Shown: positions 1 to 10,433 of the stretch, in pieces
Layout: each line of letters starts with the position of its first letter
Numbering within the stretch: position 1 is the stretch's first letter
Assembly: GCA_018340375.1 (NCBI GenBank)
Contig: JAFFJZ010000009.1
Coordinates: 248,001-312,000 of the forward strand
DNA length: 64,000 bases
From: Gonatopus flavifemur
Lineage: Eukaryota; Arthropoda; Insecta; Hymenoptera; Dryinidae
Direction of reading: 5' to 3'
Program-made: the position numbers and the translations under genes
The notes under the pieces: model-generated
Databases searched by the model: none
What the model was told of the DNA's origin: nothing
The model's input: only the letters and a program-made list of their open reading frames with translations

Positions 1-753
1 AGACTGAGAAGACTGTTCAAATAATATACAGGGTAGCGCAAATGAAAATATGAATCACAAATATCTCAAGAAAAAATAGGTAGAATGGAAGGAATCAATA
101 ATGGCAATCAATAGTACTGTTGATAATGTTCCATATAAAATTTATCGAATTGATATCGAATTTTTTGCAATCTCGAACGGATCTTATAAAATTTGATGTA
201 AACTCGATGAAATTTATATGAAACACATTGTCAATAGTCACTGAAATATATAAAATGTATGTTGCATCGACCAGACATGGTGGTCCCAGTATGGAATACG
301 CTAACAGCGCCGACTACATATTGTACCGGGTACTAATTTTTTGTATGGGGACTATATCTATATACAGGGTGGTCCATTTTACAGGGTGACCACTGTCAAG
401 ATTAGTCTAACGGAATGAACCAATTGCGTATTTGGTTTGAGAAGAACAATCAATAAGGAGATGACGAAGTTCCAGTTCTGGCCACCCTGGTTCAGTCGGG
501 ATATCGAAATTCGGAACAACAGCTCGGGCTGACGGGTGGTCGGGTTATTGGGGGTCTACGAAGCATTCATTTCATTGCGGGTCCACCCTCATATTTTACT
601 TCGTAGTTTTTGAACGTATTTCAGGAGTCAGGAGGTTTGAAATCATTGAGTATATTTTTAGTATATTTCAGTTTTGAGTTTAGTATTTTTTAGTATTGGA
701 TACATTCAACACTAGTAGAATCACCATATTCCGAAGTGGTCACACTGTCAATG
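1..753. other. No gene; element-end-like motifs only
   Basis: No coding frame I can support. Two TATACAGGGT motifs (about 24-33 and 360-369) look like the outer ends of TA-inserting DNA transposons, which begin CAGGGTG elsewhere in this window. No matching opposite ends were found here. Just before 740 a few bases could encode the end of a copia integrase segment, followed by about 30 bp that do not fit it. Confidence 0.5.
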
Positions 754-896
754 AATGGCTCGATGCATCATGTTGCAAGCAAACTTACCAGATTCGTTAT
801 GGGCAGAAGCAATAAATTCATTTGAGATGTGGACACAAAAGAAACCTTATGTTGGATTCCTACGAATTATCGGAAGCAGAGTGGTCTGTAACATGG
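754..896 (+). pseudogene. copia integrase, C-terminal core fragment
   Basis: The frame starting with ATG at 755 reads MARCIMLQANLPDSLWAEAI, which matches the end of the copia integrase core (the AR-LL-A-LP-S-WAEA motif). It then jumps to FEMWTQKKPYVGFLRIIGSR, the region that follows in intact elements. The residues normally found between WAEA and FE-W are missing, so an internal deletion of a few tens of codons is inferred. The frame then runs into the insert at about 897. It is a remnant without a complete domain. Confidence 0.75.
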
Positions 897-2436
897 TACA
901 TGTCACATGTGAATCCCTCTCTCTCTCGTCGGCTCTCAGAGTAAATACCCGTCCCGCCGGGGTCTCATTATTATACGATTTAATCTCAAAAATTGTATAA
1001 TCCCATCTAGACGATGGATTAACAGATAATTGAAAAGAATACCTTGTAAATATGGAAGTAAAAGAAACTTCATAATCATAAGTATTCAAAGAATTTAGAA
1101 TAATCTTGATTATCAAAGTATTTGAATTTAGAATAATCAATTCGAATGTTAAATGATAAGCGCGAGCTGAGTGAACCACCGTGGTCATACGAATTAATGA
1201 AATCCTCACATAGTAATGTATTTGAATTCTTTTCTGTTTCGCGAGAGAAATTCTAGAGAAGAGATCCGGCCCAGGGAAGTCGACGAATGAGAGACACGGA
1301 AGGATGGGGAAGAAAATCGTGATTGGAGCACGATCTCTCGCCACTTAGATGACTTTCTACTACTACGCAGCCGCGAGGTCACTGACGACTCCGCAGAAAG
1401 AAATTTCAACACGACAACAATGGAAAGACCATCGATAATATCCCGTACTATCCCTATAAAATATAGGATATTAAATAACCTCATGTCTTTCCTCGATGAA
1501 TTAATTAATGAAAATAACGAAGTACAATCTTCGTTATCCATAACCCGCGTGGCCACTGCACGTGAGAATATGAGGCGCGCGCATTTCTTCTCCACGAAGA
1601 TACCGACTCGCCGTTGAACGCACGGGAGACTGTGTCGGGACGGCTTGCCGAACAAACGTGCGGTAAAACAAAACTTTGTGATGGCTCAACAAAACGAGTG
1701 GGACGAGAGTAAGTCTACACTTCCTGTCTTGTGACTTATAAACAGTAGTTCTCCGTAATCTGTCTCTCGCGGAATTTCTATCGTTGTTTTTGTAAATTTT
1801 CGGTACTTTGAATCGTCTTTCCATCCGTTTTGTGTATGGAAGGTGTAGTTCGCGTAGAGTGGCCACGTGGTTCGTTTCGGTTCGCGCGTATTTCATATTA
1901 TTCACTTGTTCCACACCGAGTGGTTGATAATTGGTTCTTTTTAGTGAAGGAGTGGAATGTGGTGCGAGAATTAATAGATATCGTATCTCTACCGCGAGGA
2001 CGAGAGTGTGCTTAACCCGTCGGGCATGTGACGGCATCGGGTTTTTTTTTTGAAGAGTTATTGTGATCACTCCTTCACGCGAATCAGTTTACGTGTGCTT
2101 AGTGTATTATATCTTATTCCTTTTTCTTTGGATGTACCACCTTCTTCTTGATTTTATGGATTATATTCTTTTTTATTGGATTTCGGCTTCGTTTCGTATG
2201 TATCATTTCTTCCCTTGTTCCTTTCTCTTTCATTCCTCCCCTTTCACTCCGACCGCCACGACTGACTAGTTGGGTGAACGGATAAGAGAGAGCGAGACAG
2301 CAGATAGTTGAGTTCGTCTGTTTTATTTCCTTTTCTTTTCGCTTGAATTATCTATTAAGGACCTTCAATTTGAATGCGGCGCTCCTATGTGAGTGCAGGG
2401 AACAGAAGCCACGTCACAGGTCGCTTTAAACAAATG
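897..2436. mobile_element. Unclassified 1.5 kb insertion in copia; possible solo LTR
   Basis: This block separates two consecutive copia integrase segments. ACATGG occurs at both edges (891-896 and 2437-2442) and is a candidate 6 bp target duplication. No protein domain is recognisable; the longest frames inside are low-information. An AT-rich promoter-like stretch (TATAAA near 1738) and the absence of coding sequence would fit a long solo LTR, but the edges lack clear TG...CA ends. The class therefore remains open. Confidence 0.4.
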
Positions 2437-2442
2437 ACATGG

Positions 2443-3348
2443 AAAGGGAAAATTCGATCACAAAGCTGATGTGTACATCTTAGTAGGATATTCTAACGAG
2501 TCCAAAGCGTACAGACTATGGCGTCCTGGAACAAAAACCGTAATAAAGTCCAGAGATGTGCGTAAGTCTGAGAATTTAGAAGCGAGTGGCGATTACGCAT
2601 CGTTCGACACGTTTAGTTTTCTTGACAATAGTGAAGATTCGATAATTATTCCGGAGGGTCAAAATGATGCCTCTAATAAGAATGTCAACGAATCTATTGG
2701 AGTGCCAAACGACGTATCAGGTGATGGTGATGAAGTTTTCCAAATCAAGAAGAAACTATGATGAAAAGAGGACCCGGACGTCCAAGAATTGAACGCACAG
2801 GTCAAGTTGGAAGACCTTGTGAAGTCTACAACGAAATACGGATTACAGAACCTAAAACTGTAGAAGAGGCATCGAGTCGTCAGGACGCAGCACAATGACT
2901 ATCCGCCATGGAAGTAGAATATTCGAATTTAATGGAGAATCGAACGTGGCAACTCGTTCCGGGACCAGAGAACCACAGAATCTTGACAAGTCAATGGGTT
3001 TTCAAGATGAAAAGAAAACCAAGATGGATCAATCGGAAAATATGAAGCCAGGCTTGTGGTGAGAGGACATGTGCAAGAATATGGAATCGACTACGACGAA
3101 GTTTTCGCACCTGTAGCGCGATATGAAAATATTCGAGCCTTACTAGCAGGAGCTGTGAGTGAAAATATGTTTGTTCATCAGATGGATGTAGTCTCTGCAT
3201 ATGTGCAAGGCGACCTCGCTGACAAAATATACATGGAACAGCCAGAAGCTTTCGTTGACAGAAACAATGGAGATGAAGTCTGCGAACTGAACAAGCCGTT
3301 GCATGGATTGAAGCAGTCAGGACGAAAATGGTATCGGAAATTGAATAA
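2443..3348 (+). pseudogene. copia pol: integrase C-terminus to RT palm start, frameshifted
   Basis: Frame 2471-2761 reads YILVGYSNESKAYRLW, the conserved copia segment after the integrase core. It is followed by an acidic linker ending in a stop at 2761. Shifted frames then continue with AMEVEY...LMENRTWQLVP and QWVFKMKRK, the start of copia reverse transcriptase. Frame 3056-3348 carries the RT block EYGIDYDEVFAPVARYE, the QMDVVSAYVQGDL motif A region and LHGLKQSGRKWYRKL. At least two frameshifts and two stops break it. The mariner insertion at 3349 interrupts it directly after the W-Y-RKLNN codons. Confidence 0.85.
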
Positions 3349-3350
3349 TA

Positions 3351-4636
3351 TTAGGTGTACAAATAAGTTTCCGCGGTTTTTTATAAAAAATTAGGAATTT
3401 ATTGTAAAGGAAAAGTACATTACGTTTTATTCAAAGTATTTTCCATCATTTGCCACTACTTTTCCCCATCTTTCTGGCAACATTCGGATACCCCGTCGAA
3501 AAAACTCTTCATCTTTTGACGCTATCCACAAATCTACCCGATTTTTGGTGTCTTCATATGATGTGAAGCGCTGCTCAGACAGACCATGTGCCATCGACCG
3601 GAACAGGTGATAATCAGGAGGGGCTAAGTCTGGTGAATACGGCGGGTGGGGTAAAACTTCCCAGTTGAGTGTTTCCAAGTATGTTTTTACCGGCGCCGCA
3701 ACATGTGGACGAGCATTATCGTGTAAAAGAATAATTTTGTCGTGTCTGGAGTAGTAATGGGCGCGTTTTTCCTTGAGTGCCCGACTCAATCTCATCAATT
3801 GTGTTCGGTAGAGAGCTCCAGTAATGGTTTCGCTTGGTTTCAGCAATTCATAATACACGACACCAAGCTGATCCCACCAAATACACAGCATGAGTTTTTT
3901 TCCATAAATATTCGGCTTAGCTGTCGATGTTGATGGTTCGCCGGGCTTAACCCATGACTTTCTCTTCTTTGGATTATCGTAGTGAATCCATCTTCCGTCA
4001 CCAGTGACTATACGATGCAAAAAACTCTTTTTTTTATTCCTGGCAAGCAGCATTTCACTCATGCATAATCGGCGTTCAACGTCTCTCGGCTTTAGTTCAT
4101 GTGGAACCCAATTTCCTTGTTTTTGAATCATTTCTAACGATTCTAAACGATGTGAAATTGCTTGTTGAGTCACTTGTAGAGTAAGTGCAAGTTCTTTTTG
4201 CGTTTGGGACGAATCTTCCTCCAATAGTACTTCTAATTCCATGTCTTCGTACACTTTCGGCCTTCCACTGCGTTCTTTGTCTTTAACGTCAAACTCACCG
4301 TTCTTAAACTTTTGAAACCATTCCTGACAACTTCTCTCACTCAAAGCAGCTTCACCATATGCTTCTAGAAGCAATCGATGCGCCTCAGCTGCAAATTTTT
4401 TCACATTAAAGAAGTAAATCAAAAGTTCCCGCAAATGATGCTTATTCGGAATAAAACTTGACATTTTTGCACGAAAAAAATTACGTGATGCTGATACGGA
4501 ATCACTAGTACTTTAAGGTTATGGTGTTGCCAGATGACTAAACTTGGGATATTACGTTTTACATCTGACAATTTCTCCATAACCTTCTGGTGGGGCCATC
4601 TTTTGACAAACCGCGGAAACTTATTTGTACACCTAA
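3351..4636 (-). mobile_element. Complete mariner element (mauritiana type)
   Basis: The element is 1286 bp, bounded by inverted repeats TTAGGTGTACAAATAAGTTT on the left and the exact complement of this and about nine further bases on the right. The TA target duplication is at 3349-3350 and 4637-4638. The ends resemble those of Mos1 (TCAGGTGTAC). A single full-length transposase frame fills most of the interior. Near-identical inverted repeats and an open frame suggest a recent insertion into the copia RT. Confidence 0.95.
3427..4464 (-). CDS. Mariner transposase, DD34D, full length
   Basis: 345 codons from an ATG at 4464, the same length as the Mos1 transposase. The N-terminus (MSSFIPNK) and the WVPHEL linker motif at residues 119-124 are typical of mauritiana-type mariners. 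The first 110 residues form the helix-turn-helix DNA-binding region. The catalytic aspartates are visible as D156 (VTGDGRW), D249 (LLHDNARPH) and D284 (YSPDLAPPDYHLF), with 34 residues between the last two. The usual GDEKW around the first aspartate reads GDGRW. The enzyme would cut and paste the element at TA sites in the nucleus. There is no stop or frameshift, so it is a candidate active gene; activity is inferred only. Confidence 0.93.
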   Translation of the reverse strand: MSSFIPNKHHLRELLIYFFNVKKFAAEAHRLLLEAYGEAALSERSCQEWFQKFKNGEFDVKDKERSGRPKVYEDMELEVLLEEDSSQTQKELALTLQVTQQAISHRLESLEMIQKQGNWVPHELKPRDVERRLCMSEMLLARNKKKSFLHRIVTGDGRWIHYDNPKKRKSWVKPGEPSTSTAKPNIYGKKLMLCIWWDQLGVVYYELLKPSETITGALYRTQLMRLSRALKEKRAHYYSRHDKIILLHDNARPHVAAPVKTYLETLNWEVLPHPPYSPDLAPPDYHLFRSMAHGLSEQRFTSYEDTKNRVDLWIASKDEEFFRRGIRMLPERWGKVVANDGKYFE

Positions 4637-4638
4637 TA

Positions 4639-5229
4639 CTTTGTTGGAAGAAGGAGCCGAACGAAACGACGCGGATCCATGTGTTTATGTGTTCCAAATA
4701 GAGAAGATAGAGTTATAGTGATTGTGTATGTCGACGATTTGATCTTAGCCTCAAAAAATTACAAAAGTTTGACGAATATAAAGCGTATTTTACAATCTAA
4801 ATTCAAAATAGTAGATTTGGGTCGAGTTAGTGATATTTTGGGTATTGAAGTTCAAAGGGATGGTGAAACAGGTAGTATGCGCTTGTTACATAGAAGATAC
4901 ATAGATGAATTATTAGAAAAATTCAATATGACTGATTGTAAACCCATTACGACACCTTCAGACCCGAATGTGAAGATTTCAAAGAATATTTCAGCTCATG
5001 ACGAAGAACAAATGACAAATAAACCGTATCACAAACTAATTGGTAGTCTAATATATTCAGCTAACGCGACAAGGCCTGATATTTCATATTCAGCTAGCAC
5101 ATTGAGTAGATTTACTTCTAACCCAGGACTCGAACATTGGAATTCAGCGAAGAAAATGTTGCGTTATTCAAAAGGGACTAAAAACTACGGTATAACGTAC
5201 AAGAAAAGTGATGAACAATCGAAAGCATA
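4639..5229 (+). pseudogene. copia reverse transcriptase, C-terminal half
   Basis: Continues the copia RT after the mariner. The frame opening at 4679 carries the catalytic YVDDL motif (about 4727), then QSKFKIVDLG, ILGIEV and the thumb/connection region with KPYHKLIGSLIYSANATRPDI and the LRYSKGTKNYGI segment before RNase H. The codons just after the mariner (LLEEGAE...DPCVY) are in a different frame, so a one-base shift lies near 4680. The frame is then cut by the MITE at 5232. Confidence 0.88.
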
Positions 5230-5231
5230 TA

Positions 5232-5488
5232 CCCAAGCAGCACCAGAATATACTATGAACGTTCTTAGAATATTCGAAACATGTTCTATGTACATTCCAA
5301 AAGACCGTTTCATAGGTGCTATGCATGTTCATCGAACGTATATAATCGAATATACGACGGTACGTCAATCGAACGTCGATTGAATGAATATCGTACATTT
5401 CGAATGTACTCGAAAATGTATGTCTCATTCGAAAATTCCATGAACGTTTCTATTTCGTATATACTTTGAACTTCCGTTGCTGCTTGGG
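5232..5488. mobile_element. 257 bp fold-back MITE, CCCAAGCAGCA ends, TA duplication
   Basis: The ends CCCAAGCAGCA and TGCTGCTTGGG are inverted and flanked by TA (5230-5231 and 5489-5490). Without the insert, the copia codons A-Y-T-D-S-D-W-A-G read through. The interior is strongly self-complementary, with repeated GAACGTTC and TACGAAAT motifs, and has no coding capacity. A second copy lies at 16787-17103 in the opposite orientation, sharing the ends and the central segment around CGACGGTACGTCAATCGAAC. The superfamily of the element that moves it is unknown. Confidence 0.88.
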
Positions 5489-5489
5489 T

Positions 5490-5814
5490 ACCGATTCGGA
5501 CTGGGCGGGAGATATCAATGATCGAAAATCGTGTAATGATAACGTGTTGATTTTATTAGGTAGACCAATCTCTTGGAAGGCGATGAAACAAAAATCCATA
5601 GTCCTTTCAACTATGGAAGCTGAATATAGCGCTTTAGCTGAGGTTTCCAGGGAAATTGTGTTCATGAAAAGACTTTCGACTCATATGCAATTCTCGAATT
5701 ACGTGAATGATCCAATTAAAGTATATTGCGACAATCAAAGTGCAATTAAATTATCGAAAAATTCTGTATATCATGGTCAAAGTAAACATATTGATATCAG
5801 TTCACATTACACTA
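5490..5814 (+). pseudogene. copia RNase H domain, main part
   Basis: Reads DSDWAGDINDRKSCNDNV, RPISWKAMKQKSIVLSTMEA and EYSALAEVSREIVFMKRL, then VYCDNQSAIKLSKNSVYHGQ and SKHIDI. These are the copia RNase H blocks in order, with the conserved D, E and D residues. The frame is open until the Transib insertion right after S-H-Y-T and resumes at 10257. Confidence 0.88.
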
Positions 5815-5852
5815 CACAGTGGGTCGAAGGAGCCAAAAATTGGCAAAAATTC
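5815..5852. repeat. Transib left inverted repeat, RSS-like
   Basis: The heptamer CACAGTG is identical to the V(D)J consensus heptamer. It is followed, after about 11-12 bp, by the A-rich block CCAAAAATTGG, which loosely resembles a nonamer. Confidence 0.85.
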
Positions 5853-7069
5853 AATGTCGGTATTTGAGCATGTGATGTAGGGTATTCTTTTTCAAACATA
5901 TCAAAGTACATTTTCTGAAATTTTTGTAGCTTCAAACCAAAGCCTTATAATTTTACAAAGCTGAAAATGTGAGAACAGCACTGTAAATGTTGAGACATCA
6001 TTGCAGTAGAAAATCATTTTGTATTCTACACTATCAACCATTTTCCCCAAGTTCAAGTGTACGAAGTTCTTTGATATATGTCTATTGATGATATCATTCG
6101 GTAGGAATTATGAAAATATGCCATGAAGTTGAGTTTGAAACAGATTTGCATCAACAGAAACATACTTTTGTTCGAAATAATCACTTTACGAATGCCTATA
6201 ATTCGGGATAATTCATTTTACTAAACATTTTCATCAGTAAATCTATTCAGGAGACATGTATTTTCAACAAAAACCTGCCAACTTTTGCCAGTTTTGGTTT
6301 TTGCCCGGGCAATATTTAAAAACATTATGTTGAACCCGTTTATCCGATGTTATTTGTCCGCTGTGAGAAGCAGTTTTTTCTTCTGAATGCAATATTGGAA
6401 TCACCTGAAATCTAAGCATTCTCGGAGTTACTGATTATGATGCTGACATGGAATCATAAAATTCGAAATCGTTAATTAAACATGGCGACAATTTCAAACT
6501 GAATTCCCGATTTTTCATTCAGTTTGCAAGAAAATGGGTATATAAAGATTTCGTAGTATATAAGTATACGATAAAGATGCATGAAGGATATATATTTATC
6601 TGGATAATGAATAATAAATATTCATTTTGAAAATGTTCCATTTTCCGGAATTTCAAATTCTTTTTAGAGAAAATCAATGCGACACCATTTGGCGAAAAAT
6701 ATTATATGGATTTAAATATGCAATATAGGCTTGAAAATTTTTGAAGTTTTGAAATTTTTCGATTAAGAACAATTGAACGTGGATGACGTGAATCGATTGA
6801 GAGATGGCAATTCGATTGTAAAAACAACATGAAGGTAGCATCGGGTGATCCAGATGAAAATTGCGACGGGATTCTCTGTGTTGCCTTCAAGTTGTTCCTA
6901 TTATTTCTACACCGATTCACATGAGCTACAAATTTTCTTTCCAAATTGTACGCAAAGGAAACATATCTTATTGGTAGCAATTCTGTAGAGGGGGTTTTTC
7001 TGTAAGTATTTATTGTTATTAAAATATATTTATATTGCTGATTCCTGATTTATTCTTCAAGTGTTGAAG

Positions 7070-9295
7070 ATGTCACACTCATCATTCACTAAACGGGAAA
7101 TTATCGAAGAATTTTTCATGAAACCTGGAATTGATAACAGGGTGTCAGCGGTCGTTGAGTTTATTCTAAATGAAATGAAATCGACGATTACCGATATCGA
7201 AGATACAAAATTGAAAAAGTTGCGAGCAGTTGTATCAGCTCTCAACACTAAACATAAAGGAAACTGGAATGCTGCAAACAGAATGAAATCTTTTTATGAG
7301 TCAAAATATTCGAAATGGCTGGATTCAAAGTTTATTATTCCTGAACTATCGAAATCCACATTCACGTCCAGTTTTCATTCTCAAGCAGGCCGACCTTTTG
7401 TCCCATTTCATCAGAAGACTGATCGTTCCAAAAGGTTAGAGGCTGCCACCATCAGTAAATCACATAGTAACGACCCACAAAAATTATTGATGGCATGTCG
7501 TTATGCAGCAAAAAAATCAGGGCAAAAGAGTACGGTTGTAGTATTGGAAGAAATTTTGAAAACTCCAGAAAACCCTGACAGATTGAAACAACTGATTCGA
7601 AACCCACAACCTTCAGTCATTAAAATGACTCCTATCGAAGGTTTGACGTTTTTGCTTGACCGCGATTGGTCCAAGGATGATTATATAAGTATACGTTCAG
7701 TTGTCAAAGCGAGAGGAGCTGATATTTTGCCACGTTATGCAGAAATCGCTTCTGTGAAAACTGAATGTAGACCACCGAAAAATGTTATTCAAGTCACAGA
7801 CAATCTAGCAGGAGTTCCTCTTCAAGCATTGCTACATCATACTGCACAGAGAATTGTAAAACTTCAAATAGAGGTCATAACTCAAACCATGAAGGTCGAT
7901 CATCTGACAGAACTTGAGGCTTCACTCATGTGCTCATGGGGATTCGATGGCAGTTCTGGGCATTCATCATACAAACAAAGGGATTCGGATATGAGTGCGA
8001 ATAATTTAAAAGATGAGAATATATTCGCCACCACTCTTATACCGCTACGTTTGTCAACTTCGTCGAATATGATATTGTGGAATAATATAGCCTCCCAGTC
8101 CCCAAGGTTCTGTCGCCCCATAAGCCTTCAATATAGAAGTGAATCTATGGAACTCATTCTGGAGCAGAAGCAATATATTGAGGATCAAATTGACAAACTA
8201 GAATCATGTGGAATAATTTTGGATGATTTGAAAGTGACTATTCATTTTTCTCCAATCATGACATTGATAGATGGGAACGTTTTGAACATTATCACCGATA
8301 CAAAGTCCATGCTGTCTTGTCCAATTTGTCATGCAACGCCAAAAGATTTCAACAATATCTCAAATATCAACGGAGAGAGAGATATTTTTCTACCTGATCC
8401 CAAGTCACTGAATTTCGGACTAAGTCCTTTGCATGCTTGGATTCGAGTTTTCGAGTGCTGCATTCATATATCGTACAGGATTCCTCTGAAAGTTTGGCAA
8501 GTGAGAAGTGCAGGGCATAAAGAAGTGTTCATGAAAAGAAAGAAGCAAATACAAGCAATTCTATGGACTAAACTAGGGTTGAAAGTAGATAAACCAAAAC
8601 CTGGTGGAAGCGGCAACAGTAATGATGGCAACACTGCACGGAGAGCGTTTGAAAATACAAATCTGCTTGCTGAATGCTTGGAATTGGACCATAAATTGAT
8701 TTTCAATTTGAAGATAATATTAATCGCTATATCTTGCCACTTGCCGATTGATACTATTCGCTTCAATAAATTATGCCTTGAAACAGCCAAAATATATACG
8801 CAAAACTATGCTTGGTATCCAATGCCATCATCACTCCATAAGATCCTCATACATGGTGCTCAAATAATTGAAAATTGTATACTACCTACAGGAATGCTTG
8901 GTGAAGAAGCTTCAGAAGCTCGCAATAAACAATATAAATCATTCAGACTCTTTCATAGTAGAAAAAATAGTCGTCAATCAAATTTGGAGGACATGTTTTG
9001 TAGGTTGTTGGATACATCTGATCCCATCATATCTACTCAAAGCCTCAATTGTCGCTTCAGAAATAAAAAATCATTACCACTCCCAAAAGAAGTTCAGAAC
9101 CTGTTGATAGAACCCACGATGAATGGAAGTGTAAGACCAAATTCAAATTCTAATGATCTCAGTTTTGATGAAGAAGATAGAGAAGATTTCACTGGTCTCA
9201 CAGAAACGTTGTCATTGTTGAACGAAGTTGAATTAACAGACAAGGAAGATGAATTTTCTAATAAATGGAGAATATTATATTGCGTTCATATTTAA
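7070..9295 (+). CDS. Transib (RAG1-like) transposase
   Basis: 741 codons from the first ATG (7070); an in-frame GTG lies three codons upstream. The catalytic core resembles RAG1/Transib. D293 in SWGFDGSSGHSSYKQ corresponds to the SDGMGDGS aspartate of RAG1, and D401 in TLIDGNVLN lies exactly 108 residues later, the same spacing as RAG1 D600-D708. E613 in LGEEASEARNK corresponds to the RAG1 glutamate before GNESGNK. Zinc-ligand-like SCPICHAT, SPLHAWIRVFEC, GNTARRAF, LHKILIHGAQIIE and the SRQSNLEDMF segment also match. The first roughly 290 residues, presumably DNA-binding, are not recognised in detail. There is no internal stop or intron. The enzyme would cut at the CACAGTG ends. Assignment is from remembered family motifs, not a search. 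Confidence 0.82.
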   Translation: MSHSSFTKREIIEEFFMKPGIDNRVSAVVEFILNEMKSTITDIEDTKLKKLRAVVSALNTKHKGNWNAANRMKSFYESKYSKWLDSKFIIPELSKSTFTSSFHSQAGRPFVPFHQKTDRSKRLEAATISKSHSNDPQKLLMACRYAAKKSGQKSTVVVLEEILKTPENPDRLKQLIRNPQPSVIKMTPIEGLTFLLDRDWSKDDYISIRSVVKARGADILPRYAEIASVKTECRPPKNVIQVTDNLAGVPLQALLHHTAQRIVKLQIEVITQTMKVDHLTELEASLMCSWGFDGSSGHSSYKQRDSDMSANNLKDENIFATTLIPLRLSTSSNMILWNNIASQSPRFCRPISLQYRSESMELILEQKQYIEDQIDKLESCGIILDDLKVTIHFSPIMTLIDGNVLNIITDTKSMLSCPICHATPKDFNNISNINGERDIFLPDPKSLNFGLSPLHAWIRVFECCIHISYRIPLKVWQVRSAGHKEVFMKRKKQIQAILWTKLGLKVDKPKPGGSGNSNDGNTARRAFENTNLLAECLELDHKLIFNLKIILIAISCHLPIDTIRFNKLCLETAKIYTQNYAWYPMPSSLHKILIHGAQIIENCILPTGMLGEEASEARNKQYKSFRLFHSRKNSRQSNLEDMFCRLLDTSDPIISTQSLNCRFRNKKSLPLPKEVQNLLIEPTMNGSVRPNSNSNDLSFDEEDREDFTGLTETLSLLNEVELTDKEDEFSNKWRILYCVHI

Positions 9296-9599
9296 TGAAT
9301 GTTCTGAATGAAAAAGATCCTGAAAGTCTTGTTTTATTAGTCTTGTTTGTCTAGTTTAACGAAACTACTGTAGTATAGTTTGAGTTCCATGTATCATATT
9401 AAACATATTATATTGATGTTTGTACGTTATATTTTATCTATAAACTATATGTTTCAAATCTGTGTTGTTCGTTCAGGATTTGAAGTACTAAAAAAAATCA
9501 TCAATTTCCATCTGTCTAATTAGTTGAAGAGTATATCTATAATGTTGTTTGAGTTACAGATAATATAGTGAGTTCAGTTGAGTATAAATTTTCATAGCT

Positions 9600-10196
9600 T
9601 GATTTTGAAGTTTTGATTCATCATATTGGATCCATCATTCCGAATTTTGGAATTTCATCTTCAAATTTGTATTCAGCGACCCTTAAAACCTTCGAGTAAT
9701 AGATTTCAAACGAATCCAATGAATTTTTGAAGTTTCATCCGCCATATTGGATCCGCCATTTTGAATTTTGGAATTCTCTCTTCAGATTCGTATTCAGCGA
9801 TCTCAAAAACCTCCAGTTAACGAGTTTCAAAGAGATCCAATGAATTTTCGAGTTTTGATCCGCCATATTGGATCTGCCATTTTGAATTTTGGAATTCTAT
9901 CTCCAGATTCGTATTCAGCGACCTCGAAAACCTTCAAGTAACAAGTTTCAAAAAGATCCAATGAATTTTAGAATTTTGATCCACCATATTGGATCCGCCA
10001 TTCTTAATTTTGGAATTCTATCTCCAGATTCGTATTCAACGACCTCGAAAACCTTCAAGTAACAAGTTTCAAAGAGAACCAATGAATTTTAGAATTTTGA
10101 TCCGCCATATTGGATCCGCCATTTTTAATTTTGGAATTCTATCTCCAGATTCGTATTCAGCGACCCCAAAAACCCCCGAGTAGTGAATTTCAAGCG
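9600..10196 (+). repeat. Five tandem copies of a 121 bp repeat in the Transib right end
   Basis: The core CATATTGGATC recurs at 9622, 9743, 9864, 9985 and 10106, exactly 121 bp apart. Each unit also carries GAATTTTGGAATTC and GATTCGTATTCAGCGAC. Similarity is high between the last copies and lower in the first. Related units occur at 48795-49210, 52257-52540 and about 61740-61990. Confidence 0.93.
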
Positions 10197-10256
10197 AATT
10201 CGACGACTGCTTATAATTATTGCCAGTTTTTTGGCCATTTGACCCACTGTGCACTA

Positions 10257-10396
10257 GAGAGTTAGTCGAGAATGGCATAATTGATGTCGAATATTTAAGA
10301 ACCGAATATATGATAGCGGATATTCTGACCAAGTCATCACCTAGAGTAAAGCATGATTCATGTGTAGATTTAATGAATATTGAAAGTGGGATATAA
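10257..10396 (+). pseudogene. copia RNase H C-terminus and pol stop codon
   Basis: Continues the frame broken by the Transib: RELVENGIIDVEYLRTEYMI, then the conserved ADILTK motif that ends copia RNase H, then a stop at 10394-10396. No frame damage is visible in this piece. Confidence 0.85.
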
Positions 10397-10433
10397 TTTA
10401 TGTTGTTCAAGTAAAATTACTTATGTCGGGCAC

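Larger units (their letters stand above)
5815..10251 (+). mobile_element. Transib element with RSS-like CACAGTG ends
   Basis: The 4437 bp element has ends CACAGTGGGTC at the left (5815) and its exact complement at the right (ending 10251). Weaker inverted similarity continues for roughly 38 bp (CCAAAAA...TGGCAA). The 5 bp duplication CACTA flanks it at 5810-5814 and 10252-10256. Removing the element rejoins the copia RNase H codons S-H-Y-T-R-E. Transib elements are known to make 5 bp duplications and to have ends resembling V(D)J recombination signals. One long transposase frame lies inside. Between 5855 and 7069 I see no other gene. Confidence 0.92.

Noticed and set aside
847..2070. Minus-strand open frames of 149-178 codons inside the 897-2436 insert
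   Set aside because: No motif, odd composition, mutually overlapping; better explained as chance frames in a non-coding insert.
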